Below, in pieces: positions 12,966-15,324 of a DNA stretch of 15,324 bases (within the stretch, counting starts at the first letter, position 1; each line of letters begins with the position of its first letter). The DNA is from Desulfurococcales archaeon (GTDB lineage: Archaea; Thermoproteota; Thermoprotei_A; Sulfolobales; NBVN01). Both the position numbers and the translations under genes were made by a program. The notes below the pieces were generated by a model. That model was not told the DNA's origin. It did not search any database and was given only the letters and a program-made list of their open reading frames with translations. Where the stretch lies: positions 1-15,324 of the forward strand of contig JALSOX010000011.1 of assembly GCA_026986255.1 (NCBI GenBank). Reading direction: 5' to 3'.

Positions 12966-13745
12966 TTGGGACAAAGTGCTAAGGTACGCGTTAAGATACC
13001 TAAGTACAGCATACCCAAAAGAAAGGTAACACCTACACTTCTCAACATTAACGACCTACTACCGCATGAGGAAATAATTCATGAGAGGCTCAACACGCTA
13101 CTAAACATGATCCTCGAGCTTGGCGCCGTCGACATGCCTATAATAGTAGCCCCCGTTCCCGGAACAAACAAGTACCTAATAGTTGACGGACATCACCGGT
13201 GGGCAGTGCTCAGGAAGCTAGGGGCTAAGAAGGTGCCGGCCATAATAATCAATTACTTCAGCCCAGAGGTCCGCGTGTACACCTGGTACCCTGGATTCAA
13301 AGGGGATGCAGGGGAATTCCTAGAACTCGTTAATGAGGTTGGCGTGAACGTAGAAATCGGTGTAGATGGTGAAGATGCGATAAAGAGCGTTAAGTCGGGT
13401 GAATGTAGGGTCGGTGGGCGGGAATGCGCGTTCATAATGCTGGGGAGGAACGGCAAGTACTTCAAACTCGGCGGCTGGTTAGAGGGGCAGAAGAAGGTCG
13501 TTAAGGTGCTTGATGAGTTGGCTGGTATGGGTAAGCTGACCATGACGTGGTACGGGTTGCTCGATGACGCCCTTAAAGATCTTGAGAAGGATGAGATTGA
13601 TTACGTACTGGTGCGGCGCGGCTTAACGAAGGATGAAGTGATGAAGGTAGTTAAGGCAGGTAAAGTGCTTCCCCCGAAAACAACCCGGCACGTCCTTCCA
13701 TTCGTGCCGGAAAAGGTGTACACGAAACTATCCACGCTTATGTAG
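12966..13745 (+). CDS. serK: SerK-like free L-serine kinase (ParB/sulfiredoxin fold)
   Basis: The 259-residue protein matches the layout of the ADP-dependent free serine kinase SerK described in Thermococcus: an N-terminal LLPHEE motif (32-36, with the acidic residue region implicated in catalysis), ER, a PIIVAPVPGTNKYLI strand pair and the ParB-type signature DGHHRWAVLRKLG (74-86), followed by VPAIIINYF and a less conserved C-terminal domain. SerK phosphorylates serine to O-phosphoserine for cysteine synthesis. TTG 12966 has AGGTGA six bases upstream and the family-like region begins soon after, so this start is well supported. It follows serA after 110 bases, linking both routes to O-phosphoserine. 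Its 3' end overlaps the convergent htpX gene by 8 bp. A ParB-like DNA-binding role is less likely because no HTH domain follows. Confidence 0.82.
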   Translation: MGQSAKVRVKIPKYSIPKRKVTPTLLNINDLLPHEEIIHERLNTLLNMILELGAVDMPIIVAPVPGTNKYLIVDGHHRWAVLRKLGAKKVPAIIINYFSPEVRVYTWYPGFKGDAGEFLELVNEVGVNVEIGVDGEDAIKSVKSGECRVGGRECAFIMLGRNGKYFKLGGWLEGQKKVVKVLDELAGMGKLTMTWYGLLDDALKDLEKDEIDYVLVRRGLTKDEVMKVVKAGKVLPPKTTRHVLPFVPEKVYTKLSTLM

Positions 13746-14721
13746 CCCTCGAAGCGAGCGTATCTAGGAACCTCAGCCTCTTCGCCGGGTCTGGGTGAGT
13801 CATGAATATCTCCGCAGGCACTAACCTCGGCTGAGACTTAATCCACTCGACAACCTCATCAATATCGATGACGCCGTACCCACGCACCTCAATACCTTCC
13901 TCAGGATCCGCTATTAGGAATGCCTTAAACTTACTCGCAGACGCAACCTTACTGGGCGCGAATGCCTTCAGCTCACCGCTCGCCACAAGTATCCTAGCTA
14001 ATGCCCGCTGAAGCTTCCTAGCCCCGCCAGGCACTGTTAGGGCGGCGTGTGCGTCCGCGTAGTACTCCCGTAACCTGCTCACGTAGAGCACGGCGAAGTT
14101 AAAGAGGAACGCCACACCCATGAGGACAGCCCCGATGATGGGGAGGATCGATGCCTCACTTTCCCTATCCCCGCCACCAAACCATCCGAAGTACATTAGT
14201 ACTCTTCCGAGCCAGAATATGAGTGCCGGAAGAATACTGATGACCATCATTAGCTCAACATCCCTGTGCTTTATGTGGCCCATCTCATGCGCTAAGACAG
14301 CCTCGACCTCCTCTGGAGGTGCTATGCGGAGTAGGCCCTCAGTAACAGCTACTTTATACCCAGTTAACCTGTTACCGTAAGCGAACGCATTAGGTACATC
14401 AACATGAGCTATCATTGCTTTCGGAACAAAGCCTAGGTTAGATGCCTGGGCTATACGCGCTATCAGCTCCTCAACCCACGCATACCTTCCCCCCATGATA
14501 GGTTCAACGTTGTACGCCATCTCAATGATCTTCGGGCCCGCGAGCCACTGAAGCACGTGTATACCTACAACGAACGCTAGGGAAAGGGCTAGAACGGTGG
14601 ATAATCCAGCTGCGGGGGTGAGCACGTAAGTGAATAGTGCGGTAAGTATAAGTGTTGACAAACCAATAAGGAACGCTAAGGTCGTCAACATCGATACCTT
14701 CAATTTAGTTAAGGCCCTCAC
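13738..14721 (-). CDS. htpX: HtpX-like M48 membrane metalloprotease
   Basis: M48 proteases degrade damaged membrane proteins; the active site faces the cytoplasm. The 327-residue protein has two N-terminal membrane helices (about 9-32 and 40-60), the zinc motif HEMGH (145-149) within VLAHEMGHIKHRDVE, two more hydrophobic helices (about 157-178 and 192-213) and the third zinc ligand Glu219 in RLREYYADAHAAL. The C-terminal FMTHPDPAKRLRFL is the conserved M48 end motif. GTG 14721 has GGGTGG six bases upstream on the minus strand. ATG 14691 is a later option, but it would cut into the first helix. It converges with the serine kinase gene and shares 8 bp with it. There is no visible link to serine metabolism. 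Confidence 0.92.
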   Translation of the reverse strand: MRALTKLKVSMLTTLAFLIGLSTLILTALFTYVLTPAAGLSTVLALSLAFVVGIHVLQWLAGPKIIEMAYNVEPIMGGRYAWVEELIARIAQASNLGFVPKAMIAHVDVPNAFAYGNRLTGYKVAVTEGLLRIAPPEEVEAVLAHEMGHIKHRDVELMMVISILPALIFWLGRVLMYFGWFGGGDRESEASILPIIGAVLMGVAFLFNFAVLYVSRLREYYADAHAALTVPGGARKLQRALARILVASGELKAFAPSKVASASKFKAFLIADPEEGIEVRGYGVIDIDEVVEWIKSQPRLVPAEIFMTHPDPAKRLRFLDTLASRAT

Positions 14722-14828
14722 CGCGTTCCACCCTAATAACTAAGGGATTTCTGAGGAGAATTAAGTTTTAACATCATCGATGGTGGAGCTCTGCCTGCAA
14801 CGTTAGCTAAGGAGCGTTATTATTTGAA

Positions 14829-15098
14829 TCAATACTTGAAGGCCGAGGATATTGCCCTTCTAATATCGGTTGGTAATGTCTTGTAATCCACTTCTGAGTC
14901 CTTAAGGCTTTTAAACTCATCTAGCTCTAGGAGGTCCCACTCCTTAGGTTCCTCCTCCCCTTTCCTAGTGTACACGCCCTTGAACGTCTTGTGAATAGCC
15001 ACGAATGCCTTACCATCAGGGGTTCTCAAAACCTCAACAAGCATAAGGTCATTCCCCTTCCTCACGAGGTATGCCTCCTCCTTCGTAGCCCTCAGCAT
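14829..15098 (-). CDS. conserved-looking 89-residue protein of unknown function
   Basis: The product is small, charged and soluble, with a strand-rich first half (EEAYLVRKGNDLMLVEVLR, KAFVAIHKTFKGVYTR) and a helical second half (EWDLLELDEFKSLKDSEV, then LPTDIRRAISSAFKY). No cysteine pair, membrane helix or known catalytic motif is visible, and I do not recognise the family. ATG 15098 has GGTGTGAGGA before it, and a TATA-like GGTTTAAAGGATA on the minus strand (about 15126-15138) is about 33 bases upstream, supporting a short leader. It lies upstream of htpX on the same strand with a 107-base gap, so it is probably a separate unit. Codon use and composition match the neighbouring chromosomal genes. 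Confidence 0.65.
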   Translation of the reverse strand: MLRATKEEAYLVRKGNDLMLVEVLRTPDGKAFVAIHKTFKGVYTRKGEEEPKEWDLLELDEFKSLKDSEVDYKTLPTDIRRAISSAFKY

Positions 15099-15155
15099 TC
15101 CTCACACCACTTACCTCTGAGGAAGTATCCTTTAAACCTTACCGCTCCTAAAAAC

Positions 15156-15324
15156 TTAACGACTGTTGGATTTCTTATTCCCGAAGATATTATTCAGCAC
15201 CTTGTCCGGTATCTCGTACGTTACGGACGCTATCTTAGCTACGTAGCTATCGGAAGGCGTCGACTTAGACACGCCTGTCTCGAGGGATATTAGTTGCTTC
15301 CTTATCTCCTTCTCAACTCTATTC
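15156..15324 (-). CDS. C-terminal part of an unknown protein, cut by the window edge
   Basis: On the minus strand the frame is open from the window edge (first full codon at 15323) to TAA 15158-15156, giving about 55 residues: VEKEIRKQLISLETGVS, a Ser/Thr/Pro-containing turn, then YVAKIASVTYEIPDKVLNNI and a basic tail. The composition is protein-like and the direction matches the two genes after it. It is too short to assign. Confidence 0.45.
   Translation of the reverse strand, partial: NRVEKEIRKQLISLETGVSKSTPSDSYVAKIASVTYEIPDKVLNNIFGNKKSNSR

Noticed and set aside
12966..13745. Chromosome-partition ParB protein
   Set aside because: It has the DGHHR-type ParB fold signature but no HTH domain and no parA neighbour; the PHEE motif and serine-gene context fit SerK better.

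Overview
The window looks like chromosome of a hyperthermophilic crenarchaeon (Thermoproteota; order not determinable by eye). Grounds: archaeal TATA boxes placed for leaderless or nearly leaderless transcripts, many TTG/GTG starts, GGAGGTGAT-type Shine-Dalgarno sites, AGA/AGG and ATA codon preference, several ribbon-helix-helix (RHH) proteins, a ParB-fold serine kinase homologue and a class V aminotransferase next to a short phosphoglycerate dehydrogenase.

The window has two halves. Bases 1-5500 are AT-richer, gene-poor and eroded: the C-terminal part of an MFS transporter, a broken small membrane protein, a broken unknown gene, a 298-residue unknown protein with a winged-helix-like N-terminus, a broken 39-residue RHH-like peptide gene, an RHH regulator overlapping an AAA ATPase/DUF4143-type gene that carries a frameshift, and a second RHH gene on the minus strand. 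Both RHH genes are preceded by striking operator-like arrays with about 11-bp (one helical turn) phasing: eight GTAC cores at 2834-2936, and three 19-bp palindromes at 5178-5251. This half ends at 5473-5494 with a 3' tRNA fragment (half a T arm plus acceptor strand and discriminator) that has no 5' partner. This is the footprint expected of attR for an element integrated into a tRNA gene. Three copies of TGGCATATC lie just inside the presumed element.

Bases 5700-6300 are a small transition zone with a PD-(D/E)XK nuclease-like protein and a third RHH gene whose start lies in a 16-bp palindrome.

Bases 6340-15324 are dense ordinary chromosome with no visible frameshift. On the minus strand, trkH, trkA and a glycerophosphodiester phosphodiesterase form a run (K+ uptake plus lipid-headgroup turnover). 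A class I/II aminotransferase (minus) diverges from a plus-strand set: class V aminotransferase, D-3-phosphoglycerate dehydrogenase and SerK-like free serine kinase. Together these plausibly make O-phosphoserine and serine and interconvert them for cysteine synthesis. An HtpX-like membrane protease converges on serK and overlaps it by 8 bp, followed by an 89-residue protein of unknown function and the C-terminus of another unknown protein at the window edge.

The main biological interest is the decaying tRNA-integrated element with its RHH-ATPase bicistron and phased operator arrays. Its frameshifts mostly fall in A/T/C homopolymers and occur only in this half.
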